The notes beneath the pieces were generated by a model. That model was not told where the DNA came from. It saw only the letters and a program-made list of their open reading frames with translations, and made no database searches. This document shows positions 13,879 to 24,278 of a stretch of DNA of 26,989 nucleotides, in pieces. A program made the position numbers and the translations under genes. Numbering within the stretch: position 1 is the stretch's first letter; the number at the start of each line of letters is the position of its first letter. The stretch comes from an uncultured Eubacteriales bacterium (GTDB lineage: Bacteria > Bacillota > Clostridia > Oscillospirales > Oscillospiraceae). The DNA is taken from NCBI GenBank assembly GCA_900313295.1, contig OMQS01000162.1, positions 1 to 26,989 on the forward strand, in the 5' to 3' direction.

Positions 13879-13892
<14 letters not shown>
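13179..13892 (-). CDS. livF: Branched-chain amino-acid ABC transporter ATPase LivF
   Basis: One of the two cytoplasmic ATPases of the Leu/Ile/Val importer. The 237-aa product has Walker A GANGAGKS (34-41), the LivF-type SPEGRRVFANLSVLENL Q-loop region, signature LSGGEQQMLAVGRAL, Walker B LMMDEPSLGLAP and the switch His replaced, as usual in LivF, by LLIEQN. Length is typical. The ATG at 13892 is used; a TTG two codons earlier lacks better spacing. It overlaps the end of livG by 14 nt, implying coupled translation. It is the last gene of the operon. Confidence 0.95.
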
Positions 13893-14813
<921 letters not shown>

Positions 14814-14817
<4 letters not shown>

Positions 14818-15902
14818 TTGGAGGCCACCTCCTTTGCGGTCTTTTCCTTCTTCTTAAAGAGTTTTTTGAAGAAGTTGATGATGCCGTCCCAGGAGAACTC
14901 CCTGTCGCCCATGATGCCCTTGCGGAAGAACAGCACCACGATCATGATGACCACGGAGAACACCAGCATGCGGAAGCCGCCCCGCATGAACGGGATGTTC
15001 ACGCCCAGATAGGGCATGGGGTCGTCCAAAAAGCGCAGCCACCACTCGGAACTGGCAATGTACAGGAAGGAACCGATGATGGAGCCGGTGACAGAGCCGA
15101 TACCGCCGATGACCACAATGAGCAGGATCTCGTAGGTCATGGTGGAGGTAAAGGTGTTGGCCTGGACGCTGGACTGGAACATAGCCAGCAGCGCGCCGCC
15201 CACGCCGGCGAAGAAGGAGCTGATGAGGAAAGCCTGCATCTTGTGCTTGGCCAGGTTGATACCCATGGCCTCGGCAGCGATCTCGTCGTCACGGATAGCC
15301 TTGAAGGCACGGCCGTAGGTGGAGTTAATAAGCAGCACGATGAAGGCAATGCAGATGGCCGACACGATGAAGGGGAACAGAACGGAATCAAAGTCGGCAA
15401 ATCCGCGCAACAGGTTGGACGCGTTGGTCAGCGGCCCCACCTGCTTCCACTGGATGATGGCGCGCATGATCTCGGCAAAGCCCAGGGTGGCAATGGCCAG
15501 ATAGTCGCTCTTGAGCTTCAGCACCGGCAGGCCGATGAGCCAAGCAAAGATAGCCGGCACGACGCCCGCCAGAATAAGACCCACGATCATGGGCAAGCAG
15601 AACTGCACGATGCCGCCGTCAAAATACTGATACACACCCAGTCGATCCGCCACAGGGATGGTGAGGATGCCATAGGTATAAGCGCCGATCATCATGAAGC
15701 CCGCCTGCCCCAGGGAAAACAGACCCGTGAAGCCGTTGAGCAGGTTCAGCGACACCGCCACCAGCGAGTAGATGGCGCCTTTTTTCAAAACGGTAGCCAG
15801 CATGGAGTAATGCTGGAACTTATCCACATACAGCAAAAACGCGATGCAGACGGCTGCCAGGATCAGTGACAGCAGCAGATTTCTTTTCTTATTATTCTTC
15901 AT
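14814..15902 (-). CDS. livM: Branched-chain amino-acid ABC transporter permease LivM
   Basis: A multi-span inner-membrane permease. The 362 residues begin with a basic MKNNKKR and a first helix, followed by the LivM signatures LNLLNGFTGLFSLGQAGFMM and SDYLAIATLGFAEIMR, the cytoplasmic EAA-like loop GRAFKAIRDDEIAAEAMGIN that docks the ATPase, and VIGGIGSVTGSIIGSFL. The end is a Lys-rich cytoplasmic tail (FFKKLFKKKEKTAKE), somewhat longer than in the textbook LivM. The ATG at 15902 follows GAGAAGGTG, 4 nt after the livH stop. Confidence 0.95.
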
Positions 15903-15906
15903 ACGC

Positions 15907-16794
15907 TTACACCTTCTCCGTCAGTTTCTCGCCGAACAGGCCGTTGGGCTTGCACAGCAGGATCACGATCAGCAGGGCAAAGGTAAAAGCGTTGCTGAAC
16001 ACGGCGATGTTTTCATTGGCTTTGATAAAGGACTCGCAGATGCCGATGATGAAAGCGCCGATGACAGCGCCGGGAATGGAGCCGATGCCGCCGAACACAG
16101 CCGCCACGAACGCTTTCAGGCCGGGCATAGCACCGATCATGGGGCTGACCTGTCCATAATTGGAAAAATACAGAATAGAGGCCACAGCCGCCAAAAACGA
16201 GCCGATGACAAAGGTCATGGAAATGACGCTGTTGATCTTGATGCCCATGAGCTGCGAGGTCTCAAAGTCGCGGGACACGGCGCGCATGGCCATGCCGATC
16301 TTGGTCTTCTGAATGAGGATCACCAGCACCGCCACCAGCGCAATGGTGAGGATGGGGGTGACAATGGTGATGCGCTTGATGTTCAGTCCGCCAATGTTCA
16401 GCACCTGCGTCAGGAAGGGAATATCGGGATAGGCTCGGGCAATGCCGCCGGTGATATAGTTGGCCAGATTCTGCAGCAGGTAGCTCACGCCGATGGCCGA
16501 GATCATCACGGACATTCTCGGCGCCGTGCGCAGGGGCTTATACGCCGCCTTTTCAATGGCTACGCCCAAAAGCACCGTCAGCAGCAGCACCAGCGGAATG
16601 GACACCGCCAAGGAGCAGGAAGCGGAGATATACACCATAAAAAAGCCTGCCATCATGAAGATGTCGCCGTGGGCGAAGTTAATGAGGCGCAGGATGCCGT
16701 AGACCATGGTGTAGCCGATGGCGATGAGGGCGTACAGGCTGCCCACCGTGACGCCGGAGAGCAGCATCTGAATATAGTAAGCTGCGTCATGCAT
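15907..16794 (-). CDS. livH: Branched-chain amino-acid ABC transporter permease LivH
   Basis: The second permease of the importer, 295 aa and about eight hydrophobic segments. Signatures include GVTVGSLYALIAIGYTMVYG, INFAHGDIFMMAGF, the docking loop GMAMRAVSRDFETSQLMGI and AVFGGIGSIPGAVIGAFIIG. Length is typical. The ATG at 16794 has GGAGG 11 nt upstream, a slightly long spacing. It lies 178 nt after livK, and that gap holds a strong hairpin that may set the ratio of binding protein to permease. Confidence 0.95.
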   Translation of the reverse strand: MHDAAYYIQMLLSGVTVGSLYALIAIGYTMVYGILRLINFAHGDIFMMAGFFMVYISASCSLAVSIPLVLLLTVLLGVAIEKAAYKPLRTAPRMSVMISAIGVSYLLQNLANYITGGIARAYPDIPFLTQVLNIGGLNIKRITIVTPILTIALVAVLVILIQKTKIGMAMRAVSRDFETSQLMGIKINSVISMTFVIGSFLAAVASILYFSNYGQVSPMIGAMPGLKAFVAAVFGGIGSIPGAVIGAFIIGICESFIKANENIAVFSNAFTFALLIVILLCKPNGLFGEKLTEKV

Positions 16795-16891
16795 AAGTAC
16801 GGGAACCTCCTTTTATATGAATCTTGCGCTTTCAGCATTCGGGGGAAGGATGTCCCTCGTCTGCCGAAAACGCAAGAGTCATCAAAGTCCA

Positions 16892-16924
16892 CATCGTGAG
16901 GGGAGCGGCGCTCCCCTCACGATG
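16892..16924 (-). other. Long perfect hairpin in the livK-livH gap
   Basis: CATCGTGAGGGGAGC (16892-16906) pairs over 15 bp with GCTCCCCTCACGATG (16910-16924), loop of 3 nt. Neither side has a T-run, so it is not a plain terminator. It lies 49 nt after the livK stop. A second imperfect stem (TGCGCTTTCAGCA at about 16824 with TGCCGAAAACGCA at about 16862) lies further downstream. Likely an mRNA 3'-stability or processing structure. Confidence 0.8.
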
Positions 16925-16972
16925 CAGCTCTATATCGTTTTTATATGCGCGTTTATGCGCGCCGCCTGTTTA

Positions 16973-18157
16973 TCAGCCGTTATAGGTGCTGAAGTACACG
17001 ATCTCGCCGTTCTTGATGGTCTTGATAACAGCGTAGTTCTTCACGGCGTTGCCGTTGGCATCGAACTTCAGGTCGCCGGTGATCAGACCCTTCACCTCCA
17101 GAGAAGCCAGAGCGTCACGGATAGCGGCGCCTTCGGTGGATCCGGCCTTTTCGATGGCGCTAACGGCAGCCATGTAGGCGTCGTAGCCGCAGGGAGTCAC
17201 GCTGGAAATAGCCTCGGCGGTGCCGCCGTTGTTCTCGATGCGGGTCTTATCCTCAGCCACCCACTTGGTGAAGCCTTCCACGAACTTCTTGCCCTCAGCA
17301 TTGGATTCGTCGGCCGCATCAAAGAAAGCGGAGAAGTAGATGTCGGTGGCCTTGTCGCCGGTGCGCTGAGCGATGGAGATGTCATCCCAAGTATCGCCGG
17401 CCATGATGGGGCAGGTAATGCCGTTGTCACGAGCCTGGCTGATGATCATGGCAGCCGTTTCGATGGACACGGGAGCGAAGATGCCGTCGTAGCCGGCGGA
17501 CTTGATGGTGGCCATCATGGTGGAGAAGTCAGCCTCGCCCTTCTGGAACTCCAGAACGGTAGCCTTGCCGCCCAGACGCTCCATTTCCTTCTGGAAATAG
17601 TTGCCGAAACCGGCGGAGTAGTCGTCGCCGGACTCAATGATCAGGGCGCAGTTCTTGCTGCCCTTTTCCTTGTTGGCGAAGTTTGCCATCACGGCGCCCT
17701 GGAAGGGGTCAATATAGCAAACACGGAAATAGAAGTCGTTGCCCTCGGTCACCTGCGGGTTGGTGCAGGAGGTGCCGATAGCGGGGATCTTGGCAGACTC
17801 GAACAGCTTGCCGGCGGCAATGGCGCAGCCGGAGCCGTAGGTGCCGATCACCACGGACACGCCCTTGGAGATCAGGGTCTGCGCAGCAGCGGGTGCCTTG
17901 GCCTGCTCAGAAGCGTTGTCGGCGACCACCAGCTGGATCTTGTACTCCTTGCCGTTAATGGTGACGGTGGGCTTCAAAGAGTGTGCATACTCAATGCCCA
18001 GAATCTCTTTCTTGCCGCCGGCCGCATTCTGGCCGGAGGTGGGCTCAAAGATGCCGACCTGGATAACGTCGCCATCGGTGCCGCTGTCCTTACTGCCGCA
18101 GGCAACCAGCGACAGTGCTGTGACCAGAGCCAGCAGCAGAGCAATAAACTTTTTCAT
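16973..18157 (-). CDS. livK: Branched-chain amino-acid-binding lipoprotein LivK
   Basis: The extracellular, lipid-anchored receptor of the importer. The 394-aa precursor has MKK, a hydrophobic core and the lipobox LVAC with Cys20 as the lipidated residue. The mature part has the periplasmic-binding-protein type I fold: VGIFEPTSGQNAAGGKKEILG, SKGVSVVIGTYGSGCAIAAG, IPAIGTSCTNPQVT and FRVCYIDPFQGAVMANF. The ligand is inferred from operon and family; related receptors take other amino acids or amides. The ATG at 18157 follows GGAGGAAG. The frame extends to 18196 without a better site. It is the first gene of the operon. Confidence 0.95.
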   Translation of the reverse strand: MKKFIALLLALVTALSLVACGSKDSGTDGDVIQVGIFEPTSGQNAAGGKKEILGIEYAHSLKPTVTINGKEYKIQLVVADNASEQAKAPAAAQTLISKGVSVVIGTYGSGCAIAAGKLFESAKIPAIGTSCTNPQVTEGNDFYFRVCYIDPFQGAVMANFANKEKGSKNCALIIESGDDYSAGFGNYFQKEMERLGGKATVLEFQKGEADFSTMMATIKSAGYDGIFAPVSIETAAMIISQARDNGITCPIMAGDTWDDISIAQRTGDKATDIYFSAFFDAADESNAEGKKFVEGFTKWVAEDKTRIENNGGTAEAISSVTPCGYDAYMAAVSAIEKAGSTEGAAIRDALASLEVKGLITGDLKFDANGNAVKNYAVIKTIKNGEIVYFSTYNG

Positions 18158-18221
18158 CTTGTCTTCCTCCATAAAATGTTTGCTCACGTGCTGCAAAAAC
18201 GCAGCCTGTGGTTACCTGTAT

Positions 18222-18250
18222 ATTTTATAAGAAACGCCGCTTGAATGCAA
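18222..18250 (-). promoter_or_regulatory. Promoter of the liv operon
   Basis: Leftward TTGCAT (18250-18245), 17 nt, TAAAAT (18227-18222), about 65 nt before livK. A stem GGCTGCGTTTTTGCAGC (about 18190-18206) lies in the leader; no CodY-like or known riboswitch motif is obvious. Confidence 0.6.
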
Positions 18251-18447
18251 GTAGAAATGTTGCCGCAATTTTTCGCCCCTCCGGCAAAAAACAGGAAGGA
18301 TTTTCCGCCTTGCGCTCGTCTTTCTGTCCTCCATTCGCGCACAAACGCCCTCATAGCGCGCTTATTTCCCATTTTTTCACCCTTCCTGTCCCCCATTGGC
18401 AGACAAGGCGTTTCGTGATTTTGCACAACGCGCCGCGCCGCGCCTCC

Positions 18448-18487
18448 AAAAAAATCGTCCCTTTGGGCACGCCAAAGAGACGATTTC
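18448..18487 (-). terminator. Terminator of the gdpP-ftsH operon
   Basis: Leftward AAATCGTCTCTTTGG pairs with CCAAAGGGACGATTT around GCGTGC with small mismatches, followed by TTTTTTT. It begins 9 nt after the ftsH stop. Confidence 0.85.
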
Positions 18488-18495
18488 CTGCACTA

Positions 18496-20322
18496 TTATG
18501 CCTTTTCTGCCGCAAAAACAGCCTCAAACTCCTCCGCCGTCATGGTCTCGTGCTCCAGCAGGAAGTCCGCCACGGTCTGCAGCTTGTCCTGCTCCCGCTT
18601 GAGGATCTCGGTGCAGCGGGCGTAGGCGTCCGCCAGGATCTGCTGGATCTCGTCGTCCATTTCCGCCGCGATCTTCTCGGAGTAGGGGCGGGTGTGCCCC
18701 ATGCTCTTGCCGATGAACACCTCGTCGCTGCCTGCGTTGAAGGCCACGTGCCCCAGCCGCTTGGACATGCCGTAGGTGCCCACCATTTTTCGGGCAATGG
18801 CCGTGGCGCGCTGCAGATCGTTGGAGGCGCCGGTGGAAATATCCCCCAGCATCAGCTCCTCGGCGGCGCGGCCGCCCAGCAGCGCCACGATCTCGTCCTC
18901 CATGTACCGCTTGGAGAGGTAGGAGCGATCCTCCTCCGGCAGGCTGATGGTCATGCCGCCCGCCTGCCCGCGGGGCACAATGGTGATCTGGTGCACGGGA
19001 TCCTGATCCGGCAGGTCGTGCATCACCACGGCGTGTCCCGCCTCATGGAAGGCGGTGAGCTTGCGCTCCTGCTCGGGAATGACCCGACTGTGCTTTTCGG
19101 GGCCGGCGATGACCTTGATGATGGACTCCTGAATGGTCTTCTGCCGGATCATGGCCTCGCCCCGCCGTCCGGACAGCAGCGCCGCCTCGTTGAGCAGGTT
19201 CTCCAGATCCGCGCCGGTAAAGCCTGCGGTGCCGCGGGCGATCTGCGCCAGGTCCACGTCCTCCGCCAGAGGCTTGTTGCAGGCGTGCACCCGCAGAATT
19301 TCCTCGCGTCCCTTGATGTCCGGCAGCCCCACATACACCTGCCGGTCGAACCGACCGGGGCGCAGCAACGCCGGATCCAGAATATCCACTCGGTTGGTAG
19401 CGGCCAGCACCACCACGCCCTGGCTGGCGGCAAAGCCGTCCATCTCCACCAAGAGCTGGTTCAGGGTCTGCTCCCGCTCGTCGTGTCCGCCGCCCAGACC
19501 GCTGCCGCGCTTGCGTCCCACGGCGTCGATCTCGTCTATGAAAATAATGGCCGGCGACTGCTTTTTCGCCTGCTCAAACAGGTCACGGACGCGGCTGGCG
19601 CCCACGCCCACATACATTTCCACAAAGTCCGAGCCTGAGATGGACAAAAACGCCACGTCCGCCTCGCCGGCCACGGACTTGGCCAGCAAGGTCTTGCCGG
19701 TGCCCGGAGGGCCAACCAGCAGCACGCCCTTGGGGATGTGGGCGCCCAGCTGCAAATACTTGTCCGGATCCCGCAGGAACTCCACGATCTCCTGCAGCTC
19801 CTCCTTTTCCTCGTCGGCGCCGGCCACCTGGTCAAAGGTCACCCGATCCTCGCCCCGCCCGGGCATCTGCACCCGCGCCTGGCTGAATTTGGCCATCTTG
19901 TCCTGCGCAGCCGCATTGCCGCCGCCGGACATGCGCCCCATAAGATTGATAATGAGTATAAAGCCGATGACCCCCAGCACATAGGGCAGCAGCGTGCTCA
20001 CCCAGTTGGTGGCGTGGACGAAATTCTGCTGCTTCACAAGGCCGCTCTGCACCTGCTGCTGCACCAGCCCGTCCATATCCGTGTAAAACGTCTCCACGCT
20101 GCCGATGGTGCAGGAAACCGCGGAATTATCCTGCAGCTTCGCCGTCAGCTTGTCGCCGGTGATGGTGAAAGACTGCACCTTTTCCTCGCGGAAATAGCGG
20201 CACATGTCGCTGTAGGCCACATCGCTGCCGCCGGCGCTCATGTTCCGCACCACCGTCATAATAAGCATCACCAGCAGCAAAACCAGCAGAATGCTGCCGG
20301 GTCGAATTCTTCTTTGCGTCAC
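18496..20322 (-). CDS. ftsH: ATP-dependent zinc metalloprotease FtsH
   Basis: A membrane-anchored hexameric AAA+ protease for membrane-protein quality control. The 608 residues show TM1 (about 11-26), an extracytoplasmic region, TM2 (about 111-128), Walker A GPPGTGKT (204-211), Walker B IIFIDEID (259-266), the second region of homology ending RPGRFD (about 321-326), and the zinc site HEAGH (426-430) with an Asp ligand in [12 protein letters not shown] short C-terminal coiled region ends it. The start is GTG (20322) behind AAGGAG with about 8-nt spacing. It is the last gene of the operon; hpt-ftsH adjacency is common in Firmicutes, but here sipS intervenes. Confidence 0.97.
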   Translation of the reverse strand: MTQRRIRPGSILLVLLLVMLIMTVVRNMSAGGSDVAYSDMCRYFREEKVQSFTITGDKLTAKLQDNSAVSCTIGSVETFYTDMDGLVQQQVQSGLVKQQNFVHATNWVSTLLPYVLGVIGFILIINLMGRMSGGGNAAAQDKMAKFSQARVQMPGRGEDRVTFDQVAGADEEKEELQEIVEFLRDPDKYLQLGAHIPKGVLLVGPPGTGKTLLAKSVAGEADVAFLSISGSDFVEMYVGVGASRVRDLFEQAKKQSPAIIFIDEIDAVGRKRGSGLGGGHDEREQTLNQLLVEMDGFAASQGVVVLAATNRVDILDPALLRPGRFDRQVYVGLPDIKGREEILRVHACNKPLAEDVDLAQIARGTAGFTGADLENLLNEAALLSGRRGEAMIRQKTIQESIIKVIAGPEKHSRVIPEQERKLTAFHEAGHAVVMHDLPDQDPVHQITIVPRGQAGGMTISLPEEDRSYLSKRYMEDEIVALLGGRAAEELMLGDISTGASNDLQRATAIARKMVGTYGMSKRLGHVAFNAGSDEVFIGKSMGHTRPYSEKIAAEMDDEIQQILADAYARCTEILKREQDKLQTVADFLLEHETMTAEEFEAVFAAEKA

Positions 20323-20337
20323 AGATCCATCTCCTTT

Positions 20338-20976
20338 TTATGAAACCGCACAAATGCCCCGCCAGCTGTTGCCCTTGAGCACGGACACGCACAGCATCAC
20401 ATGGGAGCGCACATTGCCCACGGGAATATACGGCTCCTTCCACGAGCGTGCGTCATAGGAACCGGTGCGGTTGTCGCCCATGAAGAACAGGCATCCCTCC
20501 GGCACGGTGTATTCCTCCTGCCGTCCGGAGGCGGTAACACCCTGCCGGGATAAATACGGCTCATCCAGCTTTTCGCCGTTTATATACACATAGCCGTCCT
20601 GAAAGCTCACGGTGTCCCCGGGCAGGCCGATGACCCGCTTGACAAGGAGCTTGTTCAATTCGTCGCTCCGAAAGGTCACCACCTCGCCCCGTTGGGGTAT
20701 GGGGTCGGTAAGCACATACGGCAGCTGCCATGACAGCAGCAGCGACTTGGTGGGCAGCGTGGTCTCCATGGAGCTGCTGGGCACCCATGCGATCTGCAAA
20801 ATCACCCGAAACAGCAGCAGCATCACCGCCACCGTCACGGGGATGAACCCATATTCCTGCCACAGTCTGCGCAAGCCGCCCCCTTTTTCCAGCCGCCGTC
20901 CCGGGCAGCTCTCGCCGGCGCGGTGCTCCGTATCAGGTTTGCTCTCCGGCTGCAGGCCGTCCCTGTTTTCGTCCAT
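20338..20976 (-). CDS. sipS: Signal peptidase I
   Basis: It removes signal peptides from secreted proteins at the outer face of the membrane. The 212-aa protein has a roughly 40-residue hydrophilic N-terminus, one TM helix (about 43-62), the catalytic serine in VPSSSMETT (Ser69), the lysine in KRVIGLPGD (Lys113) and the box GDNR (167-170). It is single-spanning, as in Gram-positive type I peptidases. The ATG at 20976 follows AGGAGG. It lies 37 nt after hpt and 15 nt before ftsH, so it is part of the same operon. Gene symbol by analogy; lepB is equally usable. Confidence 0.94.
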   Translation of the reverse strand: MDENRDGLQPESKPDTEHRAGESCPGRRLEKGGGLRRLWQEYGFIPVTVAVMLLLFRVILQIAWVPSSSMETTLPTKSLLLSWQLPYVLTDPIPQRGEVVTFRSDELNKLLVKRVIGLPGDTVSFQDGYVYINGEKLDEPYLSRQGVTASGRQEEYTVPEGCLFFMGDNRTGSYDARSWKEPYIPVGNVRSHVMLCVSVLKGNSWRGICAVS

Positions 20977-21013
20977 GTGTTCCTCCTGTTCTGCCCGTTC
21001 TCCGCAGAAAAAA

Positions 21014-21568
21014 TTACTTGCTGTAAACCTCGGGCTTCAAAACGCCGATATAGGGCATGTTGCGGTACTGCTGGCAGTAGTCCAGTCCGAAGCCCACCAC
21101 GAACTCGTCCGGCACTTCAAAGCCGGCCAGATCCGGCACGATGGGCTTTTCGCGGCGGGAGGGCTTATCCAGCAGGGTCACAATGGTAATAGACCGGGCA
21201 CCCTTGGCCAGCAGATAATTGCGCAGGAAATAGAGGGTATTGCCGGAGTCGAGAATATCCTCCACCACGATGATGTTGCGGTCGGTGATGTCGCGCTGCA
21301 GGTCGCGGGTGATCTCCACCACGCCGGAGCTTTTCGTTGCGTTCTTATAGGAGGACACGCTGATGAACTCCACCTCGCTCTTGAGCTGGGTAGCCCGCAC
21401 CAGATCCGCCATGAACACGAAGCAGCCGTTGAGCACGCCCACGAACATGGGATCCTTGTCCTCGAACCTGTCAAACAGCTCGTCGCCCATCTCCTGGATC
21501 CGCTGCCGGATCTGCTCCTCGGACAGCAGCACCTCCAAAATGTCCTGATTCATGTTGCTTTTAGCCAT
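21014..21568 (-). CDS. hpt: Hypoxanthine phosphoribosyltransferase
   Basis: Purine salvage: hypoxanthine or guanine plus PRPP gives IMP or GMP. The 184-aa product has the PRPP-binding VVEDILDSGNTL (about 101-112), the LNGCFVFMADL segment and a C-terminal VGFGLDYCQQYRNMPYIGVL, all standard for HPRT. The ATG at 21568 is preferred because AGGAGG is 8 nt upstream; the ATG two codons earlier would be 2 nt from it. It overlaps the end of tilS by 8 nt. In Bacillus the same tilS-hprT-ftsH order exists, and HPRT and TilS are reported there to influence ftsH transcription. Confidence 0.95.
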   Translation of the reverse strand: MAKSNMNQDILEVLLSEEQIRQRIQEMGDELFDRFEDKDPMFVGVLNGCFVFMADLVRATQLKSEVEFISVSSYKNATKSSGVVEITRDLQRDITDRNIIVVEDILDSGNTLYFLRNYLLAKGARSITIVTLLDKPSRREKPIVPDLAGFEVPDEFVVGFGLDYCQQYRNMPYIGVLKPEVYSK

Positions 21569-22919
21569 TGCCATATCCTCCTGATTTTTCTTTCTCGAGC
21601 TTAATAATTATCATCTCGCCGTCGGTCTCCCTCGGCAGAAATTCCTCGTCCGCGCCCAGCGGCCACACAGCCGCCAGCCGCTCGCCCGCATAAATGGCAG
21701 GCAGCCGATCCCGCTCCACGGGGTCTATTCCTCTCTCGGCGCACAGGCGCTTCACGCTGCGCCGGCCTCGGCTCCCCGCCAGCCGGAGTCCCTCCCCCGA
21801 CCGGCAAGCGTCCACCGCAAGCCCGCTTCCTATTGTATCACACCCCAGCGCCATCTCATTCCGCTGCGGCACATAGGGTCTTCTTTTTCTTTCGCAGGTG
21901 ATTTTATATCCGCCCCACAGGGTCGTCCCCATGGCCAGCGCCCTCGCCTCCGTCTGCTTCTCTGCCTTTTGCAGCAAAAAATCGTCGCCCCGCCGCAGCG
22001 CCACCACACCGTCCGGCAGATGCAGCGTGCCGCCGTCCTTGTGCAGCAGCGCCTCCATGGCCTCATAGTGCACAGCGCCGAAGTCCTTGCGCCCCACAGC
22101 CAGGCGCTCCGTCAGCGCCCGCAGCACCCGCAGCCGCAGAGCATAGGGCAGCGCCAGCAGCGCCGCGCAGGGCATCTCGGTGCCCTCCTCCGGCAGCGCC
22201 GAGCGCACCTGCTCCTGCCAGCAGCTCTCCTCCCGCCGGAGAATTTCCGCCGTGCGGCAGATGCTCTCCTCGGCGGCGGGGTACAGCTCCTTCAGCAGTG
22301 GCATCACGGTGAGCCGCAGCCGGTTGCGGGTCATGGTGATGTCCCCGTTGGTCTCGTCTTCGATATGGGGGATGCCGTTTTCGGCCAGATACGCCTCGAT
22401 CTCCCGTCGGGAGGTCTGCAGCAGCGGGCGGATGATGTTCCCCCGCACCGGCGGGATGCCCGTCAGCCCCTCCGGTCCCGTGCCCCGCAGCAGGTTCAGC
22501 AGCACCGTCTCCGCCTGGTCGCCGGCGTGGTGCGCCGTGGCGATGCGGTCGGCCTGCGTCAGCTCCGCCGCCCGCTCAAAGGCCGCGTACCGCAGCCGCC
22601 GTCCGGCCTCCTCGATGCCCACGCCCCACTCCTTTGCCTTCTCCGGCACGCTCACCCGCTCGGTCACGCAGGGGATGCGCCGCTCCCGGCAAAAATTCTG
22701 CACGAAGCAGACGTCCCGCTCCGCCGTGTCCCTTTGCCCGTGGTTCATGTGCACGGCGGCCACGGTAAATCCTTCCGTTTCTCCCAGCTTCCAGAGGTAG
22801 TGCAGCAGGCACATGGAGTCCCGCCCGCCGCTGACGGCGCACAGGATGCTCCCGCCCTTTTCCGGCAGCATGTCATGCACCCGCATAAACGGCAGCAGGT
22901 TCAGCCCGTCACTCCTCAT
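21561..22919 (-). CDS. tilS: tRNA(Ile)-lysidine synthase
   Basis: TilS converts C34 of the CAU-anticodon tRNA-Ile to lysidine with Lys and ATP, so that the tRNA reads AUA; it is essential. The 452-aa product has the PP-loop AVSGGRDSM (about 28-36), HMNHGQRDTAERD, ATAHHAGDQAETVLLNLLRGTG and NIIRPLLQTSRREIEAYLAE, then substrate-binding and C-terminal domains. The start is uncertain: ATG 22919 overlaps the dnaB end by 11 nt, and ATG 22886 is an alternative; neither has an ideal site, though GAGGAG lies just after 22919. The C-terminal part is divergent, as usual. Confidence 0.92.
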   Translation of the reverse strand: MRSDGLNLLPFMRVHDMLPEKGGSILCAVSGGRDSMCLLHYLWKLGETEGFTVAAVHMNHGQRDTAERDVCFVQNFCRERRIPCVTERVSVPEKAKEWGVGIEEAGRRLRYAAFERAAELTQADRIATAHHAGDQAETVLLNLLRGTGPEGLTGIPPVRGNIIRPLLQTSRREIEAYLAENGIPHIEDETNGDITMTRNRLRLTVMPLLKELYPAAEESICRTAEILRREESCWQEQVRSALPEEGTEMPCAALLALPYALRLRVLRALTERLAVGRKDFGAVHYEAMEALLHKDGGTLHLPDGVVALRRGDDFLLQKAEKQTEARALAMGTTLWGGYKITCERKRRPYVPQRNEMALGCDTIGSGLAVDACRSGEGLRLAGSRGRRSVKRLCAERGIDPVERDRLPAIYAGERLAAVWPLGADEEFLPRETDGEMIIIKLEKEKSGGYGNG

Positions 22920-24249
22920 AGCGGTTTTCCAGCGTGCTGAAGGCCGTGTAGTCCGGCATCCAGCGCAGCTCCACCTTGCCCGTTTCGCCGTGGCGGTTTT
23001 TGGCCACGATGCACTCGGCAATGTTCCGCTTTTCGGAGTCCTCATTATAATAATCGTCCCTATACAGGAACATCACGATGTCCGCGTCCTGCTCAATGGC
23101 GCCGGATTCACGCAGATCCGACAGCATGGGCCGCTTGTCCTCCCGCTTCTCGTTGGCGCGGGAAAGCTGTGAAAGACACAGCACCGGCACCTGCAATTCC
23201 TTTGCCATAATTTTCAGCATACGGGAAATATCCGCCACCGCCTGCTGGCGGTTCTCGCCACTGTAGCCCTTGCCTCCGGCGGAGGTCATCAGCTGCAGAT
23301 AGTCGATGACCACCAGCCCCAGATTCTCCAGCCTGCGGCACTTGGAGTTCATGTCCGCCACGGTGAGCAGGGGGTTGTCGTCGATGCGGATGTCTGTTTC
23401 GTTGAGCACGGAGGATGCCTGCATGATCTTCATCCAGTCGCTCTCCCGCAGGTTGCCGGTGGAAAGGCGGGTGTTCTCAATAAGTCCCTCGTTGGCCAGC
23501 AGCCGCGTCACCAGCTGCTCCTTGGACATTTCCAGGGAAAAGATGGCCACGGTCTTGCCCGATGCCTTGGCCGCCGCCAGCGCGATGTTCAGCGCCATGC
23601 TGGTCTTGCCCATGCCGGGTCGGGCGGCCAGCAGCAGCAGGTCGGACTTGTTCAGCCCGTTGATCTTCCGATCCACGGCGGAAAGCCCCGTGGAAAGTCC
23701 CGGCGGCTCCGTGCTGCCCATGAGCTTGCCCAGCTGCTCCATCACGTCCGGCAGCACGGCCTTCACCGGTGTCATCTCCTGGCTGCCCCGTCCCTGCCGG
23801 ATGGCGTAGATCTTCTGCTCGGCGGCCGAAAGCAGGTCTCCGGCGGTGCCCACGCCCTCCTGCACCATGCTGCTGATGTCCCCCGCCGCCTTGGCCATGG
23901 CGCGCAGCAGCGCCTTGTCCCTGATAATACTGGCGTATTCCATCACGTTGGCGGAGGTGGGGGTCACCTCCATGAGCTGCAGCAGGTATGCCCTCGTGTC
24001 CTCATGGTACACGCCGGCCTTTTCCATCTCCCGCGCCACGGTCACGCCGTCAATGGGGCGGGAATAGATGAACATGGAGTAAATGGTTTCAAAGATTTCC
24101 CGATTCTGCTTCAGGTAAAAATCCTGCGGCTGCAGCTTGCCCATAACGTCCTTCACGCAGTCGGCGTCGATGAGCATAGAACCTAACACCGCCTGCTCCG
24201 CCTCCGGCGAATGGGGCATGGCGCGGCTCAGCAGTTCGTCCATAGGCAT
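22909..24249 (-). CDS. dnaB: Replicative DNA helicase DnaB/DnaC
   Basis: The hexameric replication-fork helicase (called DnaC in Bacillus). The 446 residues start with the helical N-domain (PHSPEAEQAVLGSMLID), then a RecA-like domain with Walker A ARPGMGKT (209-216), SLEMSKEQLVTRL, Walker B LVVIDYLQLM (312-321), LSQLSR (359-364) and DLRESGAIEQDAD (378-390). Length is typical and no intein is present. The ATG at 24249 follows GAGGAGG. It lies 29 nt after rplI, and its 3' end overlaps tilS. Confidence 0.97.
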   Translation of the reverse strand: MPMDELLSRAMPHSPEAEQAVLGSMLIDADCVKDVMGKLQPQDFYLKQNREIFETIYSMFIYSRPIDGVTVAREMEKAGVYHEDTRAYLLQLMEVTPTSANVMEYASIIRDKALLRAMAKAAGDISSMVQEGVGTAGDLLSAAEQKIYAIRQGRGSQEMTPVKAVLPDVMEQLGKLMGSTEPPGLSTGLSAVDRKINGLNKSDLLLLAARPGMGKTSMALNIALAAAKASGKTVAIFSLEMSKEQLVTRLLANEGLIENTRLSTGNLRESDWMKIMQASSVLNETDIRIDDNPLLTVADMNSKCRRLENLGLVVIDYLQLMTSAGGKGYSGENRQQAVADISRMLKIMAKELQVPVLCLSQLSRANEKREDKRPMLSDLRESGAIEQDADIVMFLYRDDYYNEDSEKRNIAECIVAKNRHGETGKVELRWMPDYTAFSTLENRYEE

Positions 24250-24278
24250 AGGGGAAACCTCCTCTCCCTCGTTTTTTC

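Larger units (their letters stand above)
18158..18495. other. 338-nt gap between livK and ftsH
   Basis: It holds the livK leader and promoter, the ftsH terminator, and between them about 190 nt without a recognisable gene. A weak imperfect direct repeat (TTTCTGTCCTCCATT at 18321 and TTCCTGTCCCCCATT at 18383) is the only other structure seen. A leftward frame from an ATG near 18375 with a GGAAGG site exists but overlaps the promoter. Confidence 0.6.

Noticed and set aside
16817..18244. Rightward 475-codon open frame opposite livK
   Set aside because: Antisense to the LivK lipoprotein and crosses its promoter; no ribosome site or domain.
18184..18426. Leftward small ORF upstream of livK
   Set aside because: A GGAAGG-preceded ATG near 18375 exists, but the frame overlaps the liv promoter and leader and has no recognisable features.
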